This document shows, in pieces, positions 1-11,789 of a stretch of 64,000 nucleotides of DNA. The notes beneath the pieces were generated by a model. It saw nothing but the letters and a program-made list of their open reading frames with translations. It made no database searches and was not told the origin of the DNA. The position numbers and the translations under genes are program-made. The stretch spans positions 1-64,000 of the forward strand of contig NZ_LIPN01000164.1 of assembly GCF_001418325.1 (NCBI RefSeq), given 5' to 3'. Position 1 is the stretch's first letter. Every line of letters begins with the position of its first letter. Source of the DNA: Streptomyces atriruber. GTDB taxonomy: Bacteria; Actinomycetota; Actinomycetes; Streptomycetales; Streptomycetaceae.

Positions 1-23
1 GCCCCGCCCCGCCCTCCGAAGGG

Positions 24-833
24 TTACTCCCCCTCGTTCTCGAAAGTCCGCAGCAGATCCGCCGCGACACTCACCGCGATCGTCGCGGGCTCCTTGCCTG
101 TGATGTCGGTCAATCCGATCGGGGTCTGGATCCGGTCGATGGTGGCGTCGTCGTGGCCGCCCTCGGTGGCGAGGCGCTTGCGGAACCGTGTCCACTTGGC
201 CGCCGAGCCGATCAGTCCCACGGAGCCGAGGTGGGTGGTGCGCAGGGCGGCGTCGCAGAGGGCCGCGTCCTCGGCGTGGTCGTGGGTCATGATCAGGATG
301 TGGGTGCCGCGCGGCAGGTCCTCGAGGATTTCCTCGGGCAGCAGAGGCGTGTGATGCACGTGCAGCTGCGCCACCGAGTCCGACAGCGGTTCGAGCCGCT
401 CGTCGGTGAGCATGTCCGAGCGGCTGTCGATCAGATGCAGGTCGAGATCCTGGCGGGCCAGGATGCGCGCCAGTTCCAGCCCGACGTGCCCCACGCCGAA
501 GATCGCCACCGCCCGCACCACCGGGAGTGGTTCGAGCAGGACCGAGACCGTGCCGCCACAGCACTGCACGCCGTGCTGGTTGGTCACTTTGTCGTTCAGG
601 GCGAAATCCATCAGTTCCGGCTCCGCCTTGGCCGCGGTGAGCATCTCCCGTGCGCGGTCGATCGCGACGGCCTCCACGTTGCCGCCGCCGATCGAGCCCC
701 ATGTCTCGCCGTGTCCGACGACGAGCTTGGCTCCGGCGTCGCGCGGGGCATGGCCGCGCACGGTCGCGACGGTCACCAGCACACCGGACTCCCGGCGTGC
801 CCGCAACCGCGCGACCGCGGCGATCCACGTCAT
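24..833 (-). CDS. xdhC: XdhC family molybdenum cofactor maturation protein
   Basis: This 269-residue protein belongs to the XdhC/CoxI family, which binds and delivers the sulfurated molybdenum cofactor to xanthine dehydrogenase. The N-terminal XdhC domain shows the GSIGGGNVEA motif and the C-terminal part has a Rossmann-type nucleotide site (AIFGVGHVGLELA). The start at MTWIAAV was chosen because it lies one base beyond the stop of the upstream dehydrogenase gene. The longer frame upstream only covers the end of that gene in another frame. It is the last gene of a three-gene minus-strand operon. Family assignment is firm; the cofactor-insertion role is inferred from relatives. Confidence 0.92.
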   Translation of the reverse strand: MTWIAAVARLRARRESGVLVTVATVRGHAPRDAGAKLVVGHGETWGSIGGGNVEAVAIDRAREMLTAAKAEPELMDFALNDKVTNQHGVQCCGGTVSVLLEPLPVVRAVAIFGVGHVGLELARILARQDLDLHLIDSRSDMLTDERLEPLSDSVAQLHVHHTPLLPEEILEDLPRGTHILIMTHDHAEDAALCDAALRTTHLGSVGLIGSAAKWTRFRKRLATEGGHDDATIDRIQTPIGLTDITGKEPATIAVSVAADLLRTFENEGE

Positions 834-834
834 G

Positions 835-3278
<2,444 letters not shown>

Positions 3279-3282
<4 letters not shown>

Positions 3283-4829
3283 GACGACACCGCCTCGGTG
3301 GTTTGTGCGTGCAGCTTGAGCAGGCTCTGGCCGAGCATCGCGGAGCGGTAGAGGGCGCTGGCGCGATGATCGCTCATCGGGGTGCCCTCCCCGCGCAGCA
3401 CTCGGGCCGCGGCCTCGACGGTCTCGGCCGACCACGGCTTGCCCTCAAGGACGGCCTCGGTGGCGAGGGAGCGGATGGGGGTTGCGGCCACACCGCCCAG
3501 ACCGATGCGTGCCGTGCGTACGATCCCGTCCTCGATGTCCAGCGCGAAGGCGACCGCCACGCTGGAGATGTCGTCGAAACGCCGCTTGGCGATCTTGTGG
3601 AAGGCCGTGACCGGCGCCAGCGGCAGCGGGATGCGGACCGCCCGGATCAGCTCACCGGGGCGGCGGACGCTCTGCCGGTATCCGGTGAAGTAGTCCGCGA
3701 GCGGGACCACGCGCTCGCCGTCGGCGTCGGCGAGCACCAGCGACGCGTCGAGCGCGAGCAGCACCGGCGGGCTGTCGCCGATGGGCGAGCCGGTGCCCAG
3801 GTTGCCGCCGAGGGTGGCGCCGTTGCGGATGAGCCGGGATGCGAACTGCGGGAACAGTTGGGCGAGCAGCGGGACGTCTCCGTCCAGGCGGCGCTCGATC
3901 TCCGTGAGCGTCAGCGCCGCCCCGATCTCGATGTGGCCGGACTCGACGTGCAGCTCCCGCAGTTCGGGCAGCCGGTCGACGGCGACCACGCAGTCGGCCC
4001 GCCGGGAGCGGATGTTGACTTCGACGCCCCAGTCGGTGGAGCCGGCGACCACGACGGCGTCGGGCCGCTCGCGCAGCAGCCGCAACGTCTCGTTCAGGGT
4101 GCTCCTGCGCAGGAACGTACTGCCGTCCCGGGTGTACTCGGTGGCCACGGGCGGGGGCGGGGCCTGTTCGCGGCGTCGGGCCAGCGGGTCGTCCTCGGCA
4201 GGCGCGCCGACGGCGAACGCGGCGTCGCGGATGGGGCGGTAGCCGGTGCAGCGGCACAGGTTCCCGCTCAGCGCGTGCAGGTCGAAGCCGTTCGGCCCGT
4301 GCTCGGGGTCGGCACCGGCTGCCGCCTCCGCACCGTGCCCGGCTGCCGCGCCACCGCCCGCTTCCGTGCCGCTTCCGCTGTGCTCGCAGCGGCCCGGGCG
4401 GTAGTACTCCGCGGCCATGCTGCAGACGAATCCCGGTGTGCAGTAGCCGCACTGGGAGCCGCCTCGGATCGCCATCTCCTCCTGTACGGGGTGCAGCGAG
4501 GGCATCGAGCCGGGTTCGCCGTCCGTGGCGAGCCCTTCGGAGGTGATGATCTCCTGGCCGTCGAGTGCGGCGGCCGGGACCAGGCAGGCGTTGACCGCGA
4601 CCCAGTCGGTGGGCCGGTGCACTCCGGGCTTGGCCACCATGACCGAGCAGGCGCCGCACTCACCCTCGGCACAGCCCTCCTTGGTTCCGGTCAGGCCGCG
4701 CTCGCGCAGGAAGTCGAGCGCGGTGGTGTGGGGCGTGGCCGGTGAGAGCGGTGTCTCTTTCCCGTTGACCGTGATCCGTGCCTCCGGCACGCCGGGCAGC
4801 CGTTCCGGTGCGTGATCGGTCGATGTCAT
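3279..4829 (-). CDS. xdhA: Xanthine dehydrogenase Fe-S/FAD subunit (fused)
   Basis: This 516-residue protein fuses the two [2Fe-2S] domains (about residues 10-190) with the FAD-binding domain (about 215-500), passing electrons from the molybdenum site to NAD. Cysteine motifs are clear: CAEGECGAC, QCGYCTPG and GNLCRCTGYRP. The second [2Fe-2S] domain carries an unusual Ala/Gly/His/Glu-rich insert of roughly 28 residues between CGYCTPG and the GNLCRC motif. The FAD part shows VAGSTDWGVEV and GATLGGNLGTGSPIGD. The start at MTSTDHAPERL follows the upstream intergenic region; the longer upstream frame looks non-coding. It is the first gene of the xdh operon. Confidence 0.92.
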
Positions 4830-5314
4830 GTTCGCCAATTTCAGGCAGCTTTCTGTGTTCAGACGCGCCTCGTGAGAGAAGCGGGCGCGGGAGGGCACGG
4901 GACAGCGACGTGCCGAAAAGGGGCGGGGAGAAAACCGGAGAATGCCGCAGAGCGGCACATCAGGACGGCGTGCTTCAGGAGCCGTGCGCGATACGACCCG
5001 GAGCCCAGGCGGTGCGCTGGGCGAGGCGACCGAGGTCGGAGCTGATGTACATCCGCTGGTCGCCTCCTTTCGATGCCGTGGGTCAGTGTCATCGCAAAGT
5101 AGTGACTCGGTTCACGCAGGTCAAGGGGAAGGGAGCGGGACCCGGGGCCGTGACGTCGAACCGTCGGCTTATGCGCCACCCCATAGACTCGAGAACAGAC
5201 CCACATCGCGGTTTTGAAGGCCAAGATTCTTCTCAAGATCGACGGGGGCATCGGCATGATCAAGGCACCGTGGAGCAGGCCCGGGACTCATTCGCGCGGG
5301 AGCAGGAACCGACC
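4830..5314. other. Divergent intergenic region, xdh operon / LAL regulator
   Basis: This 485-base stretch separates the minus-strand xdh operon from the plus-strand LAL regulator and must hold promoters for both. I see no convincing -35/-10 pair, riboswitch or strong inverted repeat. The open frames that cross it have non-coding character. An in-frame GTG at 5270 is a possible upstream start for the regulator. Confidence 0.5.
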
Positions 5315-7522
5315 ATGACTCCCTTGGTCGGGCGCGACATCGACCTGCTGAATCTCTCTCTTCAACTCAGGCAGTACGAAGGCCGGTTGTTCACACTCGT
5401 CGGGCCCGACGGCGTCGGCAAGAGCTGCCTCGCCGAGGCCGCGGTGGCCGACGCCGCGCTGCCCGTCGTACGCCACGTGGACGCACATGGCATGGAGGCC
5501 TCCCAGGCGCTGGCCGAGGCCGTGGACATGCCCTCGCTGTCGGCCGGGAGCTGGCTCGTCCTCGACGGCTTCGAGCTGTCGGAAGACACCGCGCCCGGCG
5601 TGGTCGACTCGTTCCTCGGCGAGCGGCCCCCGCTGCGGATCCTGGCCACCGGGCGCAGACCGCTGCAGGTCTCCGGCGAGCAGGTGTTCCCCGTGCAGCC
5701 GCTGTCCGCGCCGACGCCTCCCTACCATCAGCAGGTGTCGGAGCTGCATGAGTACCCCGCAGTGGCGCTCTTCGTCGATCGGGCCAGGAGAATCATCCCC
5801 TCGTTCGCCCTGACCGCGTACAACGCCCGGCCCGTCGCGGAGATCTGCGCCCGACTGGACGGCATCCCCCTCGCCATCGAACTCGCCGCCAACCGGCTCC
5901 AGTTGTTCGACCTCAACGCCCTGCTGACCCGGCTGCGGGACGGCAGGCCGGTCCTCGGAGGTTCGCACCCCGCACGCTCGCCGGGGCACCGCTCCATCAG
6001 CGCGATCTCGGAACGCAGCCACCACCTGCTCGACGAGCGTCGGCGCGGGCAGTTCGACCGGCTGTCGGTGGCCGTCGGCAGCCTGAACCTCACCACGATC
6101 GCGGAGCTTTGGGGTTCGCCTGCCGACGGGGCGAAGGAGGCCGTCGACGCCTTGGTCGCCGATGAGCTGCTGCACGTGGACGCCACCGAATCCGGGGCCA
6201 GGTACTCGGTGTACCACCTCGTCCGCGAGGGCGGCCTGGCACGGCTCGCCGCAGCCGGTGCCCTCACCCACGCCCGCGATCAGCACGCCGAGCTCTTCCT
6301 GGCGCAGGTGCTGAGCGCGGAACCGCACCTGGCCGGGCCGCGGCAGCACGAATGGCTGGGCCGGTTGGCGGAGGACCACGGCAACGTCCAGGCCGCCCTC
6401 GCCCAACTCACCGCGCAGGGACGGCAGTACGACACGGCCCTGGCCGCACTCGCCCTGCGCCGCTACTGGCTGACGCGCGGTCACCTCGCGTCCGGCGAGC
6501 GATGGCTGTCGGACGCCGCGGCCGTCTTCCTCACCGACGCCGGACAGCGCCAACTCACCGCGCGGGCCGAGTCGGCGCGCGGCGCGCTCGCCATGGCCAC
6601 CGGGGACGGCCACCTCGCGACGGACTGTTTCCAGCGGGCCGCCATCGCCTACGCGGAGTGCGGCCAACGCCACCACGAGCTGACCGCCCTCGCCCGACTC
6701 GCCGCGGCGCGGCCCGGCACGGCATCCGGCGACTCCCGAGTGTTGGCGGACCATGTCCTCAAGGCCTCACAGACGTCCCCGGCGCCCGAGGAGGTCGGGG
6801 AAGCGGCGCTCGCACTCGCCGCGCAGGCGCGCCAGACCGACGTCAAGCTCGCCTCGGACCTCCTCGACGCGGCGGAATCCGTGTACGCGCGAGCACAGGA
6901 CGTACGCGGCCGGGGCCTCGTCCTGATTCAGCGCGCCGACCTGAGCATCGCGCGCGGCGATCAGGAGTTGGCGGAGAGCCTCCTCCACGAAGGCTTGCTC
7001 CGGCTGCAGGCCGTCGGGGAGTGCACCATGCTGCCCCGGGCCCTGGAAGCACGCGCCTATCTGCTGTGGCAGCGCCTGCCGGAGCAGGGCCCGCGGGTCG
7101 CCCGGATACTGGCCGCCTCGGCGGCCATCCGGGAGTCGACCGGAGCGAACCCGCTGCCGGCCACGGCCGTGCCCTCCACCGCCGCACGGGAACTGCACAC
7201 ACTCTTCTCCGCTCCGGAGTACGAGGCCGTACGACACGAGGGACGCACCCTGACGCCGTGGGCGGCGGCCCAGGAAGCGCTGGCCGCCCCCCTGTCAGCC
7301 AGGTCATCGCCGTCGGCGGCGCCCCGCTCCGCGCGCCTTTCGGCCCGCCAGTACGAGGTGGCCCTGCTCGTCAGCAACGGATTGACCAACCGGCAGATCG
7401 CCAGTCGGCTCGACCTGTCGGAGTGGACCGTGGTGAATCACGTACGGCACATCATGCGTCGGCTGGACGTGCCGTCCCGTATCCACATCGCTCAGTGGGT
7501 GGCGCAGCGGCAGGCGCGGTAG
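5315..7522 (+). CDS. LAL-type LuxR transcriptional regulator (ATPase-TPR-HTH)
   Basis: This is a 735-residue large ATP-binding LuxR-family regulator. An AAA/NB-ARC-like ATPase lies at the N-terminus with P-loop GPDGVGKS (residues 29-36) and the downstream ILATGRRPL sensor-like motif. A helical repeat region follows. The LuxR helix-turn-helix is at the C-terminus (LSARQYEVALLVSNGLTNRQIA and onward). The ATG was chosen for its AGGA ribosome site 8-9 bases upstream; GTG 5270 is an alternative. It is a close structural paralogue of the minus-strand regulator at 12714-15065, and the two bracket a ligase/exporter/sigma-factor module. LAL proteins often switch on secondary metabolism; the target here is unknown. 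Confidence 0.85.
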   Translation: MTPLVGRDIDLLNLSLQLRQYEGRLFTLVGPDGVGKSCLAEAAVADAALPVVRHVDAHGMEASQALAEAVDMPSLSAGSWLVLDGFELSEDTAPGVVDSFLGERPPLRILATGRRPLQVSGEQVFPVQPLSAPTPPYHQQVSELHEYPAVALFVDRARRIIPSFALTAYNARPVAEICARLDGIPLAIELAANRLQLFDLNALLTRLRDGRPVLGGSHPARSPGHRSISAISERSHHLLDERRRGQFDRLSVAVGSLNLTTIAELWGSPADGAKEAVDALVADELLHVDATESGARYSVYHLVREGGLARLAAAGALTHARDQHAELFLAQVLSAEPHLAGPRQHEWLGRLAEDHGNVQAALAQLTAQGRQYDTALAALALRRYWLTRGHLASGERWLSDAAAVFLTDAGQRQLTARAESARGALAMATGDGHLATDCFQRAAIAYAECGQRHHELTALARLAAARPGTASGDSRVLADHVLKASQTSPAPEEVGEAALALAAQARQTDVKLASDLLDAAESVYARAQDVRGRGLVLIQRADLSIARGDQELAESLLHEGLLRLQAVGECTMLPRALEARAYLLWQRLPEQGPRVARILAASAAIRESTGANPLPATAVPSTAARELHTLFSAPEYEAVRHEGRTLTPWAAAQEALAAPLSARSSPSAAPRSARLSARQYEVALLVSNGLTNRQIASRLDLSEWTVVNHVRHIMRRLDVPSRIHIAQWVAQRQAR

Positions 7523-7537
7523 CGGCCATCGGGAGGC

Positions 7538-7578
7538 GGAGGGGCGGGACCCCCGAAGAGCCAGGGGCCGGCCCCTCC
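7538..7578. terminator. Bidirectional hairpin terminator between convergent genes
   Basis: The arms GGAGGGGCGGG (7538-7548) and CCGGCCCCTCC (7568-7578) pair with one mismatch around a 19-base loop. The hairpin sits between the ends of the plus-strand LAL gene and the minus-strand CoA ligase gene, where a shared terminator is expected. There is no T-run, which is common for Streptomyces. Confidence 0.6.
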
Positions 7579-7597
7579 GACCTCCGTCCCGCGAGCG

Positions 7598-9301
7598 TCA
7601 CTCCAGCAGTGGACGCAGCAGACCGATGACGACCTTCCCGTTCTCGTTCTTGGGAAGCTCCACGACTTCCAGCACGCGTTCGGGGATGTACCACTCCGTC
7701 ATGCCGCGCCCGGCGAGGAACGCGCGCAACTCGGCCAGGTCGGGCGTCCGTTCCACCCTGGGAGCGAGGACCGCGCACGCGTGTTCCTGGCCGTCCTCGC
7801 CCGTGTATCCGATGATCACGGCCTCACGGACATCGGGGTGGTGCAGGATCTCCCCCTCCACGTCCGCCACGGGGATCATGTACGGCCCCCCGACGCGGCG
7901 GCTCGCCCGTCCCTCGAAGTGCACGCCGCCCGCGCCGTCGTCGCGGACCAGGTCGCCGGTGTCCATCCACCCTGCGTCGGTCGTCCAGGTCGGCGTCGCC
8001 GTACCGCCGTCCACACCGGGCGACCACACGGCCGTGCAGACGGAGGGGCCACGGACCCAGAGCCGGTAGAGGCCCTCCTCCCCCGCGACCTCCCGCAGGG
8101 AGGTCTCCAGACCTGCGAGGGGGCGTCCGTCGCTGCGCACGGCGCCGGGCGGCGGCCCGCCTTCCGGGGTGCGGATGCCCATGCCGAGTTCGGTCATTCC
8201 CCAACAGGTGCGCACCGGCACCGCCAAGGCGTCGGTGACGTCGGCCACGAGCTTCGGCACGACGGGCGCGCCCCCGCACATGACGAACCGCAGATCGGGC
8301 ATCCGGCGCGGGTCCGCCCGCTGCGCCTCGACCAGCTGCGCCGCGAACGGTGGCGCGGCGAACACCTGGGTGACCTGCGCCTTCGCCATCAACTCCAGTT
8401 GCTCCGCCGCGTTCCAGGTGTCCAGGTACACCCCGGTCCCCCGGGCGATGACCGGCCCCCAGAGGCAGTACAGGAGACCGGCGAGACCCGAGATGGGGTG
8501 GGGCGAACAGAACACCTCACCCGTGTCCCAGCCTCGTTCGGCGACGCCCGCCGCCGCGGCGGTCCCGGCGTAGAGCGTGTTCTCGGTGTGCAGCACGGCC
8601 TTGCGCTCGCCCGTGGTGCCGGAGGTGAACATCACCAGGGTCACGTCGTCGAGGTCCCGCCCGGAGGGCACTTCCAGCGGGTGCGGCAGACGGGTCTCGT
8701 GCTCGGTGTCCAGGAAGTACGTCGCGAAGTCGACGGCCCCGTCGGGCACCTTGTCACCGTAGACGACCCGGTGGCGCAGCTCGGGGAGCCTGGGAGCCAC
8801 CTCGTCGAGGGCCGCCGCGTAGTCGTGGCCGCCCCAGCTGTCGGGGACGACGCAGAGGCTCGCTCCGGTCACCCGGAGCAGGCGCTCGATCTCACGGCTG
8901 CGCATCGTGGGCAGCAGCGGTACGGCGACGGCCCCCGTCCACGTGCAGGCCAGGGTCAGCGCCGCGGCCTCCCACCAGCCGGGGAGCTGGAAGGCGACCC
9001 GGTCACCGCGGCGGATCCCGAGGGAGAGCAGGGCGGCGCCGAACCGTTCGGCGTGGAGCGCGAGTTGGCCGTATCCGATGGTGACCGCGGCGGCGGCGTT
9101 CGTGCGGGCGGCAACGACTGCCGGAGCATCGGGATGCTCGGCGGCCGCGTCGAGGAGGTCCTGGATGATGGACCGGTCGCGCCACCAGCCGCGCTCGCGC
9201 ATGCGGGTGGTGACGTCGTCGGGCGGCCGGGTGCCGAAGGGGATCCCCGTGGCACGCGGTGCGTTCGGCCCGGAGGCGAGGGAGGTCACGGGCTCAGCCA
9301 T
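7598..9301 (-). CDS. AMP-forming acyl-CoA ligase (cyclohexanecarboxylate-CoA ligase-like)
   Basis: This 567-residue ANL-superfamily enzyme would activate a carboxylic acid as acyl-AMP and then as the CoA thioester. The signature motifs are the P-loop FTSGTTGERKA, the mid-domain TCWGMTELG, the hinge region GWMDTGDLV and the C-terminal PKNENGKV with the catalytic lysine. Its N-terminal style resembles cyclohexanecarboxylate/benzoate-type ligases. The start overlaps the SnoaL-like gene upstream by eight bases, so both are in one operon, behind an ECF41-type promoter at 9868-9894. The natural acid is unknown; a cyclic or aromatic acid is a guess from family resemblance. Confidence 0.85.
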   Translation of the reverse strand: MAEPVTSLASGPNAPRATGIPFGTRPPDDVTTRMRERGWWRDRSIIQDLLDAAAEHPDAPAVVAARTNAAAAVTIGYGQLALHAERFGAALLSLGIRRGDRVAFQLPGWWEAAALTLACTWTGAVAVPLLPTMRSREIERLLRVTGASLCVVPDSWGGHDYAAALDEVAPRLPELRHRVVYGDKVPDGAVDFATYFLDTEHETRLPHPLEVPSGRDLDDVTLVMFTSGTTGERKAVLHTENTLYAGTAAAAGVAERGWDTGEVFCSPHPISGLAGLLYCLWGPVIARGTGVYLDTWNAAEQLELMAKAQVTQVFAAPPFAAQLVEAQRADPRRMPDLRFVMCGGAPVVPKLVADVTDALAVPVRTCWGMTELGMGIRTPEGGPPPGAVRSDGRPLAGLETSLREVAGEEGLYRLWVRGPSVCTAVWSPGVDGGTATPTWTTDAGWMDTGDLVRDDGAGGVHFEGRASRRVGGPYMIPVADVEGEILHHPDVREAVIIGYTGEDGQEHACAVLAPRVERTPDLAELRAFLAGRGMTEWYIPERVLEVVELPKNENGKVVIGLLRPLLE

Positions 9302-9779
9302 GCGTCCCCCCGCCCTGCGGGGAGGACACGATTTCGGGCCCCGGGTCGACCAGGTCGCGGGGGAACTCGATGCCCCAGCGCACGAGCTCGATGTACGGCA
9401 GATGCAGCGACCCCACGGCCACGACCTGTTCGGTGATGCGGCCGTCGCGGACCCGCACGGTGTGGGCCTCGATGCTCGACCCGCGCTCGCCGGTGGGCTC
9501 GTGCCCGAGGAACGGGCCGGTGTTGTGCCAGTGCATCGAGAAGCGGAACGCCACCCGGGTGCCGTCCGCGTTGGAGAACTCGTCGTGCAGGGCCACCCGG
9601 ACGCCGGGGAAGCCCTGGTGCACCGCCTTGCAGAACTGGACGATGAACGGGACGCCCTTGACCCCCCACTTGAGGGGCGTGTAGAAGACGGCGTCCTCGT
9701 CGTAGAGCTCGGTCAGGGTGTCCCAGTCCTGTTCTCCTAGGGCCCGGATGTATCGCTGGATGAGTGTCTCGCCGTTCAA
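9294..9779 (-). CDS. SnoaL-like / nuclear transport factor 2-fold protein
   Basis: This 161-residue protein has the SnoaL-like pattern: an N-terminal helical segment (IQRYIRALGEQDWDTLTELY), then the DAVFYTPL strand and several beta strands including VAFRFSMHWHNTGPF and AHTVRVRDGRITE. Relatives include polyketide cyclases and small-molecule-binding proteins. The start is TTG, with AGGG about seven bases upstream. It is the first gene of the operon with the CoA ligase. The nearby ECF41 sigma factor also ends in a SnoaL-like domain, so the two could sense or process related ligands. Catalytic activity is not certain. Confidence 0.75.
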   Translation of the reverse strand: MNGETLIQRYIRALGEQDWDTLTELYDEDAVFYTPLKWGVKGVPFIVQFCKAVHQGFPGVRVALHDEFSNADGTRVAFRFSMHWHNTGPFLGHEPTGERGSSIEAHTVRVRDGRITEQVVAVGSLHLPYIELVRWGIEFPRDLVDPGPEIVSSPQGGGTHG

Positions 9780-9867
9780 TTTTCGCCCTGCCTTCTCGTG
9801 TCGTCGTGCCTGCCGGTCCGTCGTACGCGTCGGGGCGGCCCTCCCGCAGCCACCCTCAACCAGGACC

Positions 9868-9894
9868 GACGCAGCGCAGCCGCGAAGTGTGACA
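9868..9894 (-). promoter_or_regulatory. ECF41-type promoter for the SnoaL/CoA-ligase operon
   Basis: On the minus strand this reads TGTCACA, exactly 16 bases, then CGTC, which fits the published ECF41 consensus (TGTCACA-N16/17-CGTC). It is followed by GGTCCTGGTTGA. The SnoaL-like start lies about 80-90 bases downstream. Its partner on the other strand (9937-9963) has the same layout. An ECF41 sigma gene lies 1.8 kb away at 11790. Confidence 0.8.
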
Positions 9895-9936
9895 GGACCG
9901 CCCTGACCAGGGGATTCCGTTCCGGTCCTGCGCCCA

Positions 9937-9963
9937 TGTCACGGTTTCGCGCCCGGCTGCGTC
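9937..9963 (+). promoter_or_regulatory. ECF41-type promoter for the MFS exporter gene
   Basis: TGTCACG (9937-9943), 16 bases, then CGTC (9960-9963), followed by GGTCCTGTTGA. This matches the ECF41 consensus at all but one position and strongly resembles the opposing promoter at 9868-9894, including the sequence after CGTC. The exporter start ATG is about 45 bases further on. Confidence 0.8.
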
Positions 9964-10009
9964 GGTCCTGTTGAAGCACCTCACACGACTACGAACGAGA
10001 GGCCGCCGG

Positions 10010-11527
10010 ATGGTCACGGACGCACCCCATACTCGACAGCGGAATCCCTGGCTGGTGCTTGCGGTGCTCTGCGCCAGCTCCTTCATGACGCTGCTGGACA
10101 CGACGATCGTCACGATCGCCATCCCCGAGATGGCGGCGGGGCTCGGCGCGTCCCTGGACGACATCCTCTGGTTCGCCAACGCCTACATGCTGGTCTTCGC
10201 GGCGCTGCTGCTGCTCTCCGGACGGCTCGGCGACCGCTTCGGGGCCCAACGGGTCTTCGCCACCGGGCTCGCGGTCTTCACCCTGGCGTCGGTGGTGTGC
10301 GGCCTCGTGGACACACCGGGTCAGATGATCGCGGCCCGGGCGGTCCAGGGGCTCGGCGCCGCAGTGATGATGCCGCAGACCCTGGCCCTGATCAGCGCCG
10401 TCTTCCCGGCGGAGCGGCGCGGGGCGGCGTTCGGCGTGTGGTCGGCGGTCGCCGGCCTGGCCACGGTCGCCGGTCCCACCCTCGGCGGCGCGCTGGTCTC
10501 CGGCCTCGACTGGCGCTGGATCTTCTTCATCAATCTCCCGATCGGCGTGGCGGCCCTGTTGGGCGCGATCGTCGTGGTGCCGGACATCCGGAGGGAGCAG
10601 CGGCCCCCGCTGGACCTGGCGGGCGCCGTGCTGTCCACGGCGGGGCTCAGCCTGATCGTGTACGGATTGATCGAGGGCGAGCGCTACGACTGGGGCACCA
10701 TCGAGTCGTTCCTCAGCATCCCGCTGGTCCTCGTGCTCGGCGTGGCGCTGCTCGGGGTCTTCGCGCTGCACCAGCGGACCCGTCAGGGCCGGCGTCCGCT
10801 GGTGCCGTTCGAGCTGTTCCGCAGCCGCGGGTTCACCGTCTCCGCGCTGCTCGGCGCGATGTTGCTGTTCGGTTCCATCGGCGTGCTGCTGCCGCTCACC
10901 CTCTACCTGCAGTCCGTGCTCGGGCTCTCCGCGGGTGAGGCCGGTCTCGCTCTGGTGCCCGGCCCTCTGGTCTCGATGGTGGTGGCGCCGCTGGCCGGTA
11001 ATGCGGTCGGCAAGGTGGGGGGCCGCAAACTCCTCGTCCCCGGGATGCTGATCTTCGGGGCCGGTATCGCCCTCATCGCGGTGATGGCCAAGCCGGACTC
11101 CAGCGTATGGGCCATCATCCCGGGCCAGATCGTCTTCGGGGTCGGCATGGGTCTGGTGTTCGCGCCCACCAGCACGCTCGCCATGCAGGAGATCCAGCCG
11201 CAGCTGACCGGTGTCGCCTCCGGCATGTTCACCACGTTCCGGCAGATCGGCGCGGTCGTCGGCGGTGCCGCGGTCGGCGCCCTCCTGCAGAACCGGCTCG
11301 CCGCCGAGGGCGTCCCGGAGCAGGTGCGCCAGCAGGCCGGCCGGCTCACGGACTCGAGGTACGCCGACGGCCTCACCGACGCGGTGCGCTACGGCCTGCT
11401 GCTGACGGTCGCGGTGGCCGTCGTCGCCTCCGTAGTCGCCCTGCTCCTGCCGCCGGCCCCGCGCCGCGAGCCGGAATCGTCCGCACAGCTGCAGACGGAA
11501 ACGGATGTGGTCCAGGCCCGGGACTAG
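10010..11527 (+). CDS. MFS drug exporter, DHA2 (14-TM) family
   Basis: This 505-residue integral membrane protein would export a small molecule using the proton gradient. It has the 14-helix DHA2 layout, the motif A region GRLGDRFGAQRVF between helices 2 and 3, and the antiporter motif C-like stretch near AGLATVAGPTLGGAL. A charged C-terminal tail follows the last helix. The ATG at 10010 was chosen for its GAGAGG ribosome site; an upstream in-frame TTG (9971) would overlap the likely transcription start. It is transcribed from an ECF41-type promoter, divergent from the CoA-ligase operon. The substrate may be the ligase-linked metabolite or a toxic acid. Confidence 0.88.
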   Translation: MVTDAPHTRQRNPWLVLAVLCASSFMTLLDTTIVTIAIPEMAAGLGASLDDILWFANAYMLVFAALLLLSGRLGDRFGAQRVFATGLAVFTLASVVCGLVDTPGQMIAARAVQGLGAAVMMPQTLALISAVFPAERRGAAFGVWSAVAGLATVAGPTLGGALVSGLDWRWIFFINLPIGVAALLGAIVVVPDIRREQRPPLDLAGAVLSTAGLSLIVYGLIEGERYDWGTIESFLSIPLVLVLGVALLGVFALHQRTRQGRRPLVPFELFRSRGFTVSALLGAMLLFGSIGVLLPLTLYLQSVLGLSAGEAGLALVPGPLVSMVVAPLAGNAVGKVGGRKLLVPGMLIFGAGIALIAVMAKPDSSVWAIIPGQIVFGVGMGLVFAPTSTLAMQEIQPQLTGVASGMFTTFRQIGAVVGGAAVGALLQNRLAAEGVPEQVRQQAGRLTDSRYADGLTDAVRYGLLLTVAVAVVASVVALLLPPAPRREPESSAQLQTETDVVQARD

Positions 11528-11789
11528 CAGAATTGTTTCCGAGATATCGGCCTGTCCCCGGAGAGTGATTTCCCACCCGGAATCCCCGGAATTGATGGAC
11601 ATCATCTTCGAGTGCGACATGCCGCGATGATTGCTGCCCACACGACCGTACGAGATTCTCCGCGAAGCCACCGCTCGAGAACGGCAAGATTCCGTATCAG
11701 TGACCAGAGGTCATGATTGTAGACTCGGCGGGCAGTTGGCGATCGAACCCGATGCGCCCTGAACCTGAGTGAAGGTGGGACGGAGAGTC

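Noticed and set aside
11528..11789. An ECF41-type promoter in front of the sigma factor gene
   Set aside because: I looked for TGTCAC with CGTC 16-17 bases later and found none on the coding strand; only the intergenic region at 9868-9963 has it.
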